Assembly (NCBI GenBank): GCA_011042635.1 | Contig: DQWH01000050.1 | Location: forward strand, 1 to 46,092 | Source: Bacteroidota bacterium | GTDB lineage: Bacteria; Bacteroidota; Bacteroidia; Bacteroidales; VadinHA17 | DNA length: 46,092 nt | Direction of reading: 5' to 3' | Shown here: piece by piece, positions 32,994 through 41,797 of the stretch | Layout: every line of letters starts with the position of its first letter | How positions within the stretch are numbered: position 1 is the first letter of the stretch | Notes under the pieces: model-generated | Databases searched by the model: none | Seen by the model: the letters and a program-made list of their open reading frames with translations, nothing else | What the model was told of the DNA's origin: nothing | Translations under genes and position numbers: made by a program

Positions 32994-33600
32994 TTATTTA
33001 CTGAACCTCCGGGCCACTTCATTCCTGTGAACCAGGTTCCAGAATGCTTCAGGGTATTCGGGACGGCGGTTCTGATATTTCAGATAATAGGCATGCTCCC
33101 ACACATCAAGCCCCAGAAGGGGAAATCCCTTCACCCCGGCAATATCCATCATGGGATTATCCTGATTGGAAGTGAACGTAACGGTAAGCAAACCGTCTTC
33201 TTTCCTGATCAGCCATGCCCAGCCTGAGCCGAATCGGTTAGCAGCCGCCCGTGAAAATTCGGAGTTGAAATCCCCGAAAGAACTGTAATCCCGGTTTATG
33301 GCATCCAGCAACTCACCTTCAGGCTCCCCTCCTCCATCGGGCGAGAGTATGGGCCAGAACAGGTTGTGGTTGTAGTAACCTCGCCCATTATTTCTTACAG
33401 ACACCGGGTATTCTGATATATGGCCCTTTATTTATTTCCTCTATGCTGAGTGATCCTGCAGGGGTCCCCTTAACGGCATCATTCAGTTTGGAAGTATATG
33501 CACTGTGATTTTTGGTGTGGTAGATCTCCATTGTCCTGGCATCTATGTGCGGTTCCAGGGCTTTATATTCATAAGGTAAATCGGGTAATTTAAAAGCCAT
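32994..33600 (-). pseudogene. Frameshifted superoxide dismutase missing a metal-ligand histidine
   Basis: The first half runs from ATG 33600 ([20 protein letters not shown]) to a premature stop at 33388; the second half ([12 protein letters not shown]... to RRFSK) continues in another frame to 32994. The shift falls at about 33417-33428 and would be repaired by removing one base from GGGCC. Independently, the first ligand segment reads [11 protein letters not shown] where active SODs have EIHH-x-KHH-x-AY, so the ligand His is Tyr and the gate His is Asn. [13 protein letters not shown] and LVHRNEVARRF also deviate from the Mn-type consensus. The later ligands (NH, DVWEH) remain. Substitutions plus frameshift argue for real decay rather than a read error. 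Confidence 0.85.
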
Positions 33601-33738
33601 GGTATCTTCTTTTTTATGAGTTATGCTATTAAAACTGATTCTTGATTAAGAGACAATCCGCGGGCACAATTGTTCACTTTTCCGAACAGGCTGCCATATT
33701 TTACTATCTTCAACCCCTTCATTTCCCAACACTGACCC

Positions 33739-35034
33739 ATGAACCGGAAGATCTTGAATCTGGCCGTGCCGAACATTATCAGCAACATTACGGTACCCCT
33801 GCTGGGAATGGTCGATCTTGCGCTGGTGGGGCATCTGGATTCGGCAGTGTATATCGGAGCCATAGCCCTGGGAGGGACCATTTTCAATTTCATATACTGG
33901 GGGTTCAGCTTCCTGCGCATGGGAACCAGCGGTTTTACTGCCCAGGCATGCGGAAGGAGAGATCTCCAGGAAGCGACTTTATGGCTGGTAAGGGCACTGG
34001 GGGTAGGACTGGCCGGAGCCATTCTGGTTTTGTTACTGCAACGTCCTATTGGATGGCTCAGTTTCACGTTATTCGGAGGAAGTAAAGAAGTGGAATACTG
34101 GGCAGCCCGGTATTTCTATATCAGGATATGGGCGGCCCCGGCCACCATCACACTGTATGCTTTCACCGGCTGGTTCATCGGCATGCAGAATGCCCGGTTC
34201 CCCATGATCATTACACTGGTAGTCAACCTGCTGAATATAGGCTTTAATGCTCTGCTGGTACTGGGAGCGGGCATGCGGTCAGACGGGGTGGCCCTGGGCA
34301 CGGTGCTGGCTCAATACAGCGGCCTGGGCACAGCTATCTGGCTCTACATGAGATATTACCGGAAGTCGGGCAGGAATATCGTCATCCTCAAAGTCTGGGA
34401 TAAAGACGCATTAAAAAGATTTTTCCTGATAAATAAGGATATTCTGATCCGCACCCTTTCTCTCATCTTCGTTTTCACCTTCTTTACAGCCAAATCAGCC
34501 AGCCGGGGAGATATCATCCTGGCCGTAAATACCCTGTTGCTTCAGTTTTTTATGGTTTTCTCCTATCTGATCGATGGTTTTGCCTATGCTGCCGAGGCGC
34601 TCACCGGGAAATACAAAGGAGGAGGCAACCAGCCCATGTTGAAAAAAACAGTACAGTATTTGTTCGCCTGGGGTTTTGCCCTGAGTATTCTTTTTGCTCT
34701 TTCCTATCTGGCAGGCGGAGAATTCCTGATCCGGAAACTGACGAGCAACCGGGAAGTAATTGCCGTTGTTCAGCCTTATATGTTCTGGACGGTGGTAATC
34801 CCTCTTATCACTTTCCCGGCTTTTCTGTGGGATGGAATTTATATCGGAGTAACCGCCTCGGCCGGCATGCGGAACAGCATGCTGATCTCTCTGGTACTTG
34901 TCTTCCTTCCGGGATATTATTTCCTGACCCCAATACTGGGAAATCAAGGGTTGTGGCTGGCCATGATGTTGTTTATGATCACCCGGGGAGTGGTGCAGAC
35001 TATTCTGTCAAAAAAAGTTGTTTTCGGAAAATAA
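33739..35034 (+). CDS. MATE-family exporter, DinF-like
   Basis: Multidrug/toxin extrusion protein (431 aa) with about twelve membrane spans in two similar halves. Opening RKILNLAVPNIISNITVPLLGMVDLALVGHLDS matches the MATE N-terminal block, and residues near 65-75 (FLRMGTSGFTAQACG) match the DinF subgroup. The second half starts at about 230 (RFFLINKDILIRTLSL) and includes the DGFAYAAEALTGKY block. Driven by sodium or proton gradient in relatives; substrate unknown. No operon partner: the flanks are a SOD pseudogene on the other strand and a gene-free stretch. Confidence 0.92.
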   Translation: MNRKILNLAVPNIISNITVPLLGMVDLALVGHLDSAVYIGAIALGGTIFNFIYWGFSFLRMGTSGFTAQACGRRDLQEATLWLVRALGVGLAGAILVLLLQRPIGWLSFTLFGGSKEVEYWAARYFYIRIWAAPATITLYAFTGWFIGMQNARFPMIITLVVNLLNIGFNALLVLGAGMRSDGVALGTVLAQYSGLGTAIWLYMRYYRKSGRNIVILKVWDKDALKRFFLINKDILIRTLSLIFVFTFFTAKSASRGDIILAVNTLLLQFFMVFSYLIDGFAYAAEALTGKYKGGGNQPMLKKTVQYLFAWGFALSILFALSYLAGGEFLIRKLTSNREVIAVVQPYMFWTVVIPLITFPAFLWDGIYIGVTASAGMRNSMLISLVLVFLPGYYFLTPILGNQGLWLAMMLFMITRGVVQTILSKKVVFGK

Positions 35035-35397
35035 ACAATCAGGACTGTGAAACCGAAAGGGGGCCTTTTTCCATTTTTTCTTCAACAAAGGAGGCAATCC
35101 GGATCCCGAAGAAATAAATTTTTACATCATACAATTTCACATGCCATTTGCGGTCGAGAGAAGGGACACTTCCTCTGTAATCCGTTTTCCTACCAAAAAA
35201 GGGATGCTTTTCCCCGTTCTTTCGCACGGTATCTGAAAACTTTAATTGACGGTGCAATAATACACTTTATCATTCAATTTACTATATGTCTCATGCATAT
35301 TTTGATCAACCACTTTCTAACAACCATAAATGCACAATGGATGTAGATAAATTCCTATCTTTATCCAGGAATAATGATCACCGGTGAAAAATAGATC
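35035..35397. other. 363-bp stretch without a convincing gene
   Basis: Two overlapping frames exist, plus 35047-35346 and minus 35039-35257 (TTG start, ending in YDVKIYFFGIRIASFVEEKM). I recognise neither and see no ribosome-binding site or full promoter for either. A near-match -7 box TATCTTTA lies just upstream of the next gene, about 40 bases before 35398. Otherwise I see nothing in it. Confidence 0.4.
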
Positions 35398-35661
35398 ATG
35401 ACGGTTATCTCACGCAATACAAGCATTGAAGAACTGGTGGAAAAAATTCCGGCCTCCGTGTCATACCTGATGAAAGAAGGCATCCGGTGTATTGCCTGTG
35501 GGGAACCCATCTGGGGAACTCTGGAAGAGGCAGCCCGTGACAAGGGATTTGACGACAACACCATCGACCGCTTTGTGAGGGAACTGAATGAGTTGGCATC
35601 ATCTCCCGGAGAAGAAAAGCAGGAACCCTCCATTCGTGTAAAAAAGCTGAAAGATCTCTGA
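35398..35661 (+). CDS. DUF1858 domain protein
   Basis: Small soluble protein (87 aa). Residues 1-60 form a DUF1858 domain: TVISRNTSIEELVEKIPASV, then YLMKEGIRCIACGEPIWGTL with the CxxC pair (Cys31, Cys34), and LEEAARDKGFDDNTIDRFV. In other proteins this domain accompanies hydroxylamine-reductase-like or iron-sulfur proteins, and its CxxC could bind a metal or take part in redox chemistry, but no function is established for the stand-alone form. It converges on hldD with ten bases between stops. Confidence 0.88.
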   Translation: MTVISRNTSIEELVEKIPASVSYLMKEGIRCIACGEPIWGTLEEAARDKGFDDNTIDRFVRELNELASSPGEEKQEPSIRVKKLKDL

Positions 35662-35671
35662 CCAGCCTCCT

Positions 35672-36637
35672 TCACTCATATCTTCCCTCAATCAGGAATT
35701 CCTTCACATACTGTCTGATCCCTTCTTCGAGGGAAGTAAATGGTTTTTTGTATCCTTCCCGTTGCAATTTTTCCACTCTGGCTTCAGTAAAATACTGATA
35801 TTTATCCCTGATATCTTCCGGAGTATCGATAAAACGGATCCTTTCAGGTTTTCCGGCAGCAGCAAACACACTGCGGGCCAAATCGAGGAAAGTACGGGCT
35901 CTACCGGTTCCCAGGTTGTATATCCCGCTGTGTTTCCGTTGCTGCATCATCCACACCATCGCATCGGTCACATCCTTTACATAAATAAAATCACGTTTCT
36001 GTTCACCGTCCTTCACATCCGGGCGATGTGACCGGAACAGCTTCATTTCACCTGTTTTGCTGATCTGGTGCCATGCATGCAACACCACCGACGCCATTCT
36101 GCCCTTGTGGTATTCATTCGGACCGTATACATTGAAAAATTTCAGGCCTGCCCAGAAATACGGTTTTTTCTCCTGTTCCAGCGCCCACATGTCGAATACC
36201 TGTTTCGATTCACCATAAGGATTCAATGGCTTAAGTTCGGGTATCAACCGGTGGTCGTCATCATACCCCTTTTCTCCCCTTCCGTAGGTGGCCGCCGAAG
36301 AAGCGTAGATCAATGGTAAGCCGTACCGTATGCAGTCTTCCCACACCCGCCGGGAATAGTCAATATTCAGCACACGGAACACATTCCGGTCGAACTCGGC
36401 GGTATCGGTCCTGGCTCCCAGGTGAAATATGAACTGCACAAAACGGTGGTTTTCGGAAAGCCAGGTAAAAAACTCATCCCTGTGAACTTTTCCCGTCAAT
36501 TCCTTTCCGGCAAGATTCCGGTTTTTATCCTCGCGGCTGAAATCGTCAACAGCTACCACATCCCGGTATCCTTCCGCATTGAGCCGAGCCACCAGATTGC
36601 TTCCGATGAAACCAGCCGCACCTGTAACAATAATCAT
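35672..36637 (-). CDS. hldD: ADP-L-glycero-D-manno-heptose 6-epimerase
   Basis: Short-chain dehydrogenase-fold epimerase (321 aa) making ADP-L,D-heptose for the lipopolysaccharide core. NADP-binding loop TGAAGFIGSNL (5-15), HLGARTDT, YASSAATYG and the catalytic YGESK (141-145), plus the HldD-specific LFRSHRPDVKDGEQKRDFIYVKDV stretch and FFNVYGPNEYHKGRMASV. With lptG in the same window it belongs to outer-membrane glycolipid assembly. A near-match -7 box TATTTTCG lies at 36656-36663 on the minus strand. Confidence 0.94.
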   Translation of the reverse strand: MIIVTGAAGFIGSNLVARLNAEGYRDVVAVDDFSREDKNRNLAGKELTGKVHRDEFFTWLSENHRFVQFIFHLGARTDTAEFDRNVFRVLNIDYSRRVWEDCIRYGLPLIYASSAATYGRGEKGYDDDHRLIPELKPLNPYGESKQVFDMWALEQEKKPYFWAGLKFFNVYGPNEYHKGRMASVVLHAWHQISKTGEMKLFRSHRPDVKDGEQKRDFIYVKDVTDAMVWMMQQRKHSGIYNLGTGRARTFLDLARSVFAAAGKPERIRFIDTPEDIRDKYQYFTEARVEKLQREGYKKPFTSLEEGIRQYVKEFLIEGRYE

Positions 36638-36740
36638 AACCTGCTAATTATAATGCGAAAATAGTCATTTCATTCCATGTTAACGAATACGCTCATTATG
36701 AATGATTCCCAAAACAACTATTTATCTGTTAAAGATTTTC

Positions 36741-36748
36741 TATCTTTG
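36741..36748 (+). promoter_or_regulatory. -7 promoter box of the queD/PTPS-folE pair
   Basis: TATCTTTG, perfect TAnnTTTG match, 32 bases before the ATG at 36778. Confidence 0.55.
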
Positions 36749-36777
36749 CCGGGGTTAAAGGCACCAATCACCTCAGC

Positions 36778-37209
36778 ATGCTTTATCTGACGCGCAGGGA
36801 AAGATTCAATGCCGCACACCGGATGTATATTCCGGAATGGACGGACGATAAGAATCTGGAGGTATTCGGAAAATGTTCCAATCCCAACTGGCACGGGCAT
36901 AATTACAATCTTTATGTCACCGTAAAAGGAGAGCCTCATCCGGAAACCAGCTTAGTGGTCAGCCTGAAAGAGCTGAGCCGGGTGATCAGGGAAAAGGTCA
37001 TCGAGCCCCTGGATCACCGGAACGTGAATCTGGAGGTGGATTTCATGAAAGGAAAAATCGCCTCCACGGAGAACCTGGCAATGGCTATCTGGGAAGTGCT
37101 CGAACAGGAGGTACAGGTGCTGGGAGTTAAGTTACACTGTATCAGAATTGAGGAGACAGAAAATAATATTGTGGAATATTACGGAGAAAAAAATCATGGA
37201 AATCATTAA
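36778..37209 (+). CDS. queD: 6-pyruvoyl-tetrahydropterin synthase / QueD family
   Basis: Zinc enzyme (143 aa) acting on 7,8-dihydroneopterin triphosphate. Zinc ligands His14 (FNAAHRM), His39 and His41 (WHGHNY), catalytic Cys33 in [13 protein letters not shown], then LDHRNVN and the C-terminal EETENN glutamate. The GKCxNPNxHGHNY form is closer to pyruvoyl-tetrahydropterin synthases than to Escherichia coli QueD. In this lineage the usual role is 6-carboxy-tetrahydropterin for queuosine, which would link it to tgt in this window, but tetrahydrobiopterin synthesis is an alternative. folE overlaps its 3' end by 14 bases, so precursor supply and use are coupled. Confidence 0.9.
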   Translation: MLYLTRRERFNAAHRMYIPEWTDDKNLEVFGKCSNPNWHGHNYNLYVTVKGEPHPETSLVVSLKELSRVIREKVIEPLDHRNVNLEVDFMKGKIASTENLAMAIWEVLEQEVQVLGVKLHCIRIEETENNIVEYYGEKNHGNH

Positions 37210-37831
37210 CGATGGTATAGAAACGCGTGATGATTTTGGTTATTCCAAAATTGAAAGGTACGATGCCGAATCAACGCGCCAGCTGGCTGAAAACTATAGA
37301 AATATACTGAAACTCCTCGGCGAGGATCCCGCGCGGGAAGGCCTGCTGGACACCCCCGTGCGGGTAGCCAAAGCCATTCAGTTCCTCACCAGCGGATACG
37401 ATATCAATCCTTCCGATATTCTGTCGAAGGCCCGGTTCAAGGAAGAATACAAGCAAATGGTCATTGTCAAGGATATTGAGGTGTATTCCATTTGCGAGCA
37501 TCATATGATCCCCTTTTTCGGGAAAGCTCATGTTGCCTACATTCCCAACGGCTATATTACCGGTTTGAGCAAAATTGCCCGGGTGGTGGATGCCTATGCC
37601 CGAAGGCTGCAGGTACAGGAGAGGATGACCACCCAGATACGCGACTGCATTCAGGAAACCCTGCAGCCCATTGGTGTGGCGGTGGTCATTGAAGCACACC
37701 ACCTGTGCATGATGATGCGGGGAATACAGAAACAAAATTCGGTGACCACCACCTCCGCCTTCACCGGTGAGTTCCTGAAGGAGCCCACCCGGGAGGAATT
37801 CATCCATCTGATTGGCTCCAAACTGCATTAA
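37196..37831 (+). CDS. folE: GTP cyclohydrolase I
   Basis: Opens GTP to 7,8-dihydroneopterin triphosphate, first step to folate, queuosine and biopterins (211 aa). Zinc ligands Cys100, His103 ([10 protein letters not shown]) and Cys171 (HHLCMMMRG); also [34 protein letters not shown] and NSVTTTSAF. The ATG at 37196 is preceded by GGAG and lies inside the end of queD; an earlier in-frame ATG at 37148 is less likely because it has no ribosome-binding site. Confidence 0.96.
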   Translation: MEIINDGIETRDDFGYSKIERYDAESTRQLAENYRNILKLLGEDPAREGLLDTPVRVAKAIQFLTSGYDINPSDILSKARFKEEYKQMVIVKDIEVYSICEHHMIPFFGKAHVAYIPNGYITGLSKIARVVDAYARRLQVQERMTTQIRDCIQETLQPIGVAVVIEAHHLCMMMRGIQKQNSVTTTSAFTGEFLKEPTREEFIHLIGSKLH

Positions 37832-37875
37832 ACGACATTCCCGGGCTGTTTCCGGATTCGTGCCGAAGCAATTCA

Positions 37876-37883
37876 TATTTTTG
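37876..37883 (+). promoter_or_regulatory. -7 promoter box of fabD
   Basis: TATTTTTG, full TAnnTTTG match, 18 bases before the fabD ATG. Confidence 0.5.
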
Positions 37884-37901
37884 TAACCAAAAAACAGAAA
37901 C

Positions 37902-38783
37902 ATGAAAGCTTATTTATTTCCCGGGCAGGGTGCCCAGTATCCAGGTATGGGAAAAGATCTTTACGATTCCCTGCCGGAAGCCCGCGAACTATTTGAGTCA
38001 GCCAACCGCATCCTGGGATTCCGTATCACCGATCTGATGTTTGAAGGAACGGACGAGGACCTTCGCCAGACACGGGTAACCCAGCCTGCGATTTTTCTGC
38101 ACTCCGTGATCCTGGCCAGGGGACTGAAGGACAGTTTCCGGCCCGAAATGGTGGCGGGACATTCGCTGGGAGAATTCTCCGCCCTGGTAGCCGCCGGAGC
38201 CCTGAATTTTGAAGATGGTTTGCAACTGGTAAGCCAGCGTGCCCTGGCCATGCAAAAGGCCTGCGAAGCTGCTTCATCCACTATGGCAGCCATCATGGGG
38301 CTGGAAGATACCCTGGTGGAAAAAACCTGCCGGGAGATATCCGGGGTGGTGGTGCCGGCCAATTTCAACAGTCCGGGGCAGGTGGTCATTTCCGGCTCAA
38401 TAGAAGGAGTGAAAGAGGCCATTGAGAAACTCACCGAACTGGGGGCCAAGCGGGCCATTCCTCTGAAAGTGGGAGGAGCCTTCCATTCGCCCCTGATGGA
38501 ACCAGCCCGGGCTGAACTGGAAAAAGCTATCAATAAAACCGGTTTCCGGGCACCGGTGTGCCCGGTATATCAAAATGTGGATGCCCTTCCCTCCACCGAT
38601 CCGGAAAGCATCAGGAAAAATCTGGTAGCCCAGCTCACTTCGCCGGTAAGGTGGACACAAACCATAGAAAACATGATCCGCGACGGGGCCACCATTTTCA
38701 TAGAAGTAGGACCGGGCAATGTGCTTCAGGGACTTCTGAGAAAAATAAACCGGGAAATCCCGGCCAAAAGTGCCGCCCTTTAA
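37902..38783 (+). CDS. fabD: Malonyl-CoA:ACP transacylase
   Basis: Transfers malonyl groups to acyl carrier protein for fatty-acid synthesis (293 aa). Seen: YLFPGQGAQYPGMGKDL at the N-terminus, nucleophile Ser88 in VAGHSLGEFSALVAAGAL, VTQPAIFLHS with the conserved Gln, NFNSPGQVVISG, and the catalytic His in VGGAFHSPLM. It is not beside other fab genes here. Its TAA overlaps the TAA of the opposite-strand gene within TTTAAA, so the two share terminal bases. Confidence 0.96.
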   Translation: MKAYLFPGQGAQYPGMGKDLYDSLPEARELFESANRILGFRITDLMFEGTDEDLRQTRVTQPAIFLHSVILARGLKDSFRPEMVAGHSLGEFSALVAAGALNFEDGLQLVSQRALAMQKACEAASSTMAAIMGLEDTLVEKTCREISGVVVPANFNSPGQVVISGSIEGVKEAIEKLTELGAKRAIPLKVGGAFHSPLMEPARAELEKAINKTGFRAPVCPVYQNVDALPSTDPESIRKNLVAQLTSPVRWTQTIENMIRDGATIFIEVGPGNVLQGLLRKINREIPAKSAAL

Positions 38784-41700
38784 ACGGGCAGGTTCCCCGG
38801 ACTGGATATTTCTCCCGGTTTCATGATCACCCCACGCCGGTGCTTCCCGTCGATCTGTACCTTGATGGGCTGGTCGAACCTGATATGCCTCACATAATCG
38901 TCTTCGTAGGCAGCTTTCTGTTTTTTCAAAAAGTCCAGGTCATAATATCCTTCGTTGATATAAGGATTGATGGTAAAATATCCTACCCTGAAGGAAGTGA
39001 GGTTATGGAAGAAATGTGTTCCCTGACTGGGATCGATCCGGTAATCTTTCAGTCCCGATTCCACAATGACCCTAGCCATGGAAATCTGGGCCCACTTTGT
39101 GGGAATACCCAGCCAGGGATCGTTTGATCCCCAGCGACCCGGGCCTACCAGCACATAATTGCGGTTTTCTTTTTGAAACCGGTCATTCAGCTTTTCGATT
39201 GATGAAGCAATCCGGTCGCTTTTCGAGCTGTCGAAGGTTTCAGGTTTTACATAGATCAGGTCGGCTATACCGGCAATAATACCGTTGCCCAGTGCCGAAT
39301 CGGAAATGATAATGGCTCTCTCCGGAGGTATCTCCTGCAGTTTGAACTCTCTGGTCTGGTCATTGTCCACAATAGGGCGTATCTGAAGGAAATTGAAGAT
39401 TCGTGGATACCCTTTCGGGACATCCATATTCACGGCAAATTCAATTTCGATGGGACTATTCATTTCCTTCTGGCCCATTTCCAGAAGGGAATTCAGTATC
39501 TCAGGCAGGGGAAACTGGTTATGCCGCAATATTCCGGCAAACGACACAATGCTTTTCCCTCCTTCCTGATACCCGTCGCGGATCATATGGCTGTGATAAT
39601 CATAGGTTGATACTACATATTTTCTGAACAGGGGATCATTTTCAGCTTCTTTGACAGGAAGCTTCAGTATGTTCACCCCGTCGTCGGTGGAAGGGACAAA
39701 ACTATCCAGCGACATATCGAGGGCATAGAACCTTTTCTGGGTGTCACGCAGGGCCAGGTCAGGATCGGAAAGCTGAAGGATTTTCTGGGGATATTTGGGG
39801 GAGAACCTGAGGGAAGCTCCACCGTCCACAATCAGTTTCCCCAATCCGTAAGCTATGCTGGCTATTCCATCTTCGGGCATTTCTGGCTCGATGGGATAAA
39901 AATTGATGGAACGGGCCACTCCGCTGAGCGTGGGGTAAAACCGGTTCCCGTACTGCCGGCCACATACTTCCTGAAGAATGATCCCCATTTTTTCCTCATC
40001 AATCACATTGGCCGTAGCCATCATATAGGCCTTGCTGCTCTTGTAATACACCGAGGCATACACTTCCTTGATGGCATCGGCCAGGTATTTGATCATCACC
40101 GTATTATCATTTACCCGCGGGATCATGTAGGTAGAGTATATTCCTGCAAAAGGCTGGTAATGACTATCTTCCAGCTTACTGGAAGAACGGATAGCAATAG
40201 GATTCTTCACCACTCCCAGAAATGCATAGAGATCCTGGTAGATCCTTCCCGGGAACTGGGCGTTCACAAAACGCTGCAGTATCTCCTCATCGGGCAGGTC
40301 AGACAGGGCAATCTTGTAAAGTTCATTCATTTCCATGAACTCATCGAAAATGTCTGTACTCAGCACCACCGTACGGGGTATGGTGATCAGCACATCGGAA
40401 TGTTTGAAGAAAATGTTGTTCCTCTTGATAATGGAATTCACAAATGCCAGCCCCCGGGCTTTCCCTCCGATGGATCCCTCCCCTATCCGGCTGAAAATAA
40501 GGTATTCGTCGAAGCTGCTCTTGTCGAATTTGGCTATCACCCCCCGGCCTTTCCCCATCCGGAAACTGGAAATAGCCTGATACACAAACTTCCTCACCTC
40601 GTCGAGATTGTGGAAATCTTCCAGGCGAAGGAACTTGAACATCTGCGCTATGGGAAACAAAGCCCTGGCATTCAACCATTTTGAAAAATGGTTCCGGCTG
40701 GTATGGTATTCCAGGGTGGCATCGGGAATGGAATACAGCATTTGCTGGAACGACTGCAGATCGGTTGCCCTGCCGATTTCTTTCATGGTGGCAGGATCGC
40801 GGAAAATGAACGGCCCAAAAGCCAGCTGGGTGATGAAATAGTTCTGCAGTTCCAGGGTGATGGTTTTGGAGTATTTGTGCACAAAACCCACTCCCAGTTC
40901 AGTAGCCACGGCAGCATTTTTCAGGTCGGACGACTGCAAAAGGAAAGGCATGTGATCAACATCTTCCCTGATCTTGCGGCACAATCTGATCCCAGCCTCG
41001 GGGTCTTTTGTCCCTTTTCTTTTGAAACTGATATCGGAAATCACTCCCAGCAGATTATACTTGTATTTCTCGTATAGCTGTATAGCTTCCTCATAGTTGG
41101 TAGCCAGGAGTATTTTCGGGCGTCCCCTCATGCGAAGCATCTTCTGGTGTTCGTTCAGGGCTTCGCGCTGGAATTCCTTCGATTGCTTCAGTACAATTTT
41201 GTACAGCACCGGAAGGTAAGAGGAAATATACCTGATGGAATCTTCCACGAGCAGAATAGCCTGAACGCCAACCTGTTCAATATCGTAATCGGCATTCATA
41301 CGGTCCTCTATCAGCTTGATAATGGCTACCAGCAGGTCAGCGTTCCCAAGCCAGCAGAAGACATAATCAATAGCCCGGAGGTCTTCCTTCTCCAGCTTCA
41401 TGCTCACCTCACGCGAAAAATAGGTCAGCACCACAATGGGGATACGGGAATATTTTTCTTTGATCTTATGAGCCAGCTGAAAAGGATCCATATCGGCTAC
41501 ACTCAGCATGGAAATAACCAGATCAATACTTTCCTTCTCCAGAATCTCAAATGCTTCGCGTGCCGTATTGGTCTGAATAAAGACCGGCGGATACCGCAGG
41601 TTCAGGGAAACGTATTCATTGAAAATCTGTTCATCGATCCGGCCGTCCTCTTCCAGCATAAAGGCGTCGTAATTACTGCACAACAAAAGCACTTTATGAA

Positions 41701-41794
41701 TACGGTTCTGCATCAGGAGATTGAAAGAAGTCTCGCTGAAATCGTACTTCTTCATGTCAGCATATATGGCCGGATAATCAATTGGCATATTCAT
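38780..41794 (-). CDS. Pseudo-receiver + receiver + PEP-synthase-type ATP-grasp protein (1004 aa)
   Basis: Shorter of two adjacent paralogues. Residues about 32-168 are a receiver-like domain in which the phospho-acceptor position (DLVISM, Met96) is not Asp. Residues about 178-320 are a second receiver with acidic pair Glu184-Asp185, acceptor Asp254 (VISD), Ser288/289 and Lys307, and an insertion of about 30 residues near 200-225. After a linker (325-435), 438-830 match the PEP-synthase/PPDK nucleotide-binding domain: GSIGGKARGLAF, PIAIRSSSKLEDS and QPFAGIYSTYM. The C-terminus has a distinctive block VLVGPGRWGSNDPWLGIP. The swivelling phospho-histidine and PEP-binding barrel of true PEP synthase are absent. 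Three bases follow the upstream paralogue's stop, so they form one operon. Enzymatic role unknown. Confidence 0.85.
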   Translation of the reverse strand: MNMPIDYPAIYADMKKYDFSETSFNLLMQNRIHKVLLLCSNYDAFMLEEDGRIDEQIFNEYVSLNLRYPPVFIQTNTAREAFEILEKESIDLVISMLSVADMDPFQLAHKIKEKYSRIPIVVLTYFSREVSMKLEKEDLRAIDYVFCWLGNADLLVAIIKLIEDRMNADYDIEQVGVQAILLVEDSIRYISSYLPVLYKIVLKQSKEFQREALNEHQKMLRMRGRPKILLATNYEEAIQLYEKYKYNLLGVISDISFKRKGTKDPEAGIRLCRKIREDVDHMPFLLQSSDLKNAAVATELGVGFVHKYSKTITLELQNYFITQLAFGPFIFRDPATMKEIGRATDLQSFQQMLYSIPDATLEYHTSRNHFSKWLNARALFPIAQMFKFLRLEDFHNLDEVRKFVYQAISSFRMGKGRGVIAKFDKSSFDEYLIFSRIGEGSIGGKARGLAFVNSIIKRNNIFFKHSDVLITIPRTVVLSTDIFDEFMEMNELYKIALSDLPDEEILQRFVNAQFPGRIYQDLYAFLGVVKNPIAIRSSSKLEDSHYQPFAGIYSTYMIPRVNDNTVMIKYLADAIKEVYASVYYKSSKAYMMATANVIDEEKMGIILQEVCGRQYGNRFYPTLSGVARSINFYPIEPEMPEDGIASIAYGLGKLIVDGGASLRFSPKYPQKILQLSDPDLALRDTQKRFYALDMSLDSFVPSTDDGVNILKLPVKEAENDPLFRKYVVSTYDYHSHMIRDGYQEGGKSIVSFAGILRHNQFPLPEILNSLLEMGQKEMNSPIEIEFAVNMDVPKGYPRIFNFLQIRPIVDNDQTREFKLQEIPPERAIIISDSALGNGIIAGIADLIYVKPETFDSSKSDRIASSIEKLNDRFQKENRNYVLVGPGRWGSNDPWLGIPTKWAQISMARVIVESGLKDYRIDPSQGTHFFHNLTSFRVGYFTINPYINEGYYDLDFLKKQKAAYEDDYVRHIRFDQPIKVQIDGKHRRGVIMKPGEISSPGNLPV

Positions 41795-41797
41795 TCT

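Noticed and set aside
35039-35257. 72-codon minus-strand frame beside the MATE gene
   Set aside because: TTG start, no ribosome-binding site, no clear promoter, no recognised similarity. It could be a gene fragment, but I cannot support it as a gene.
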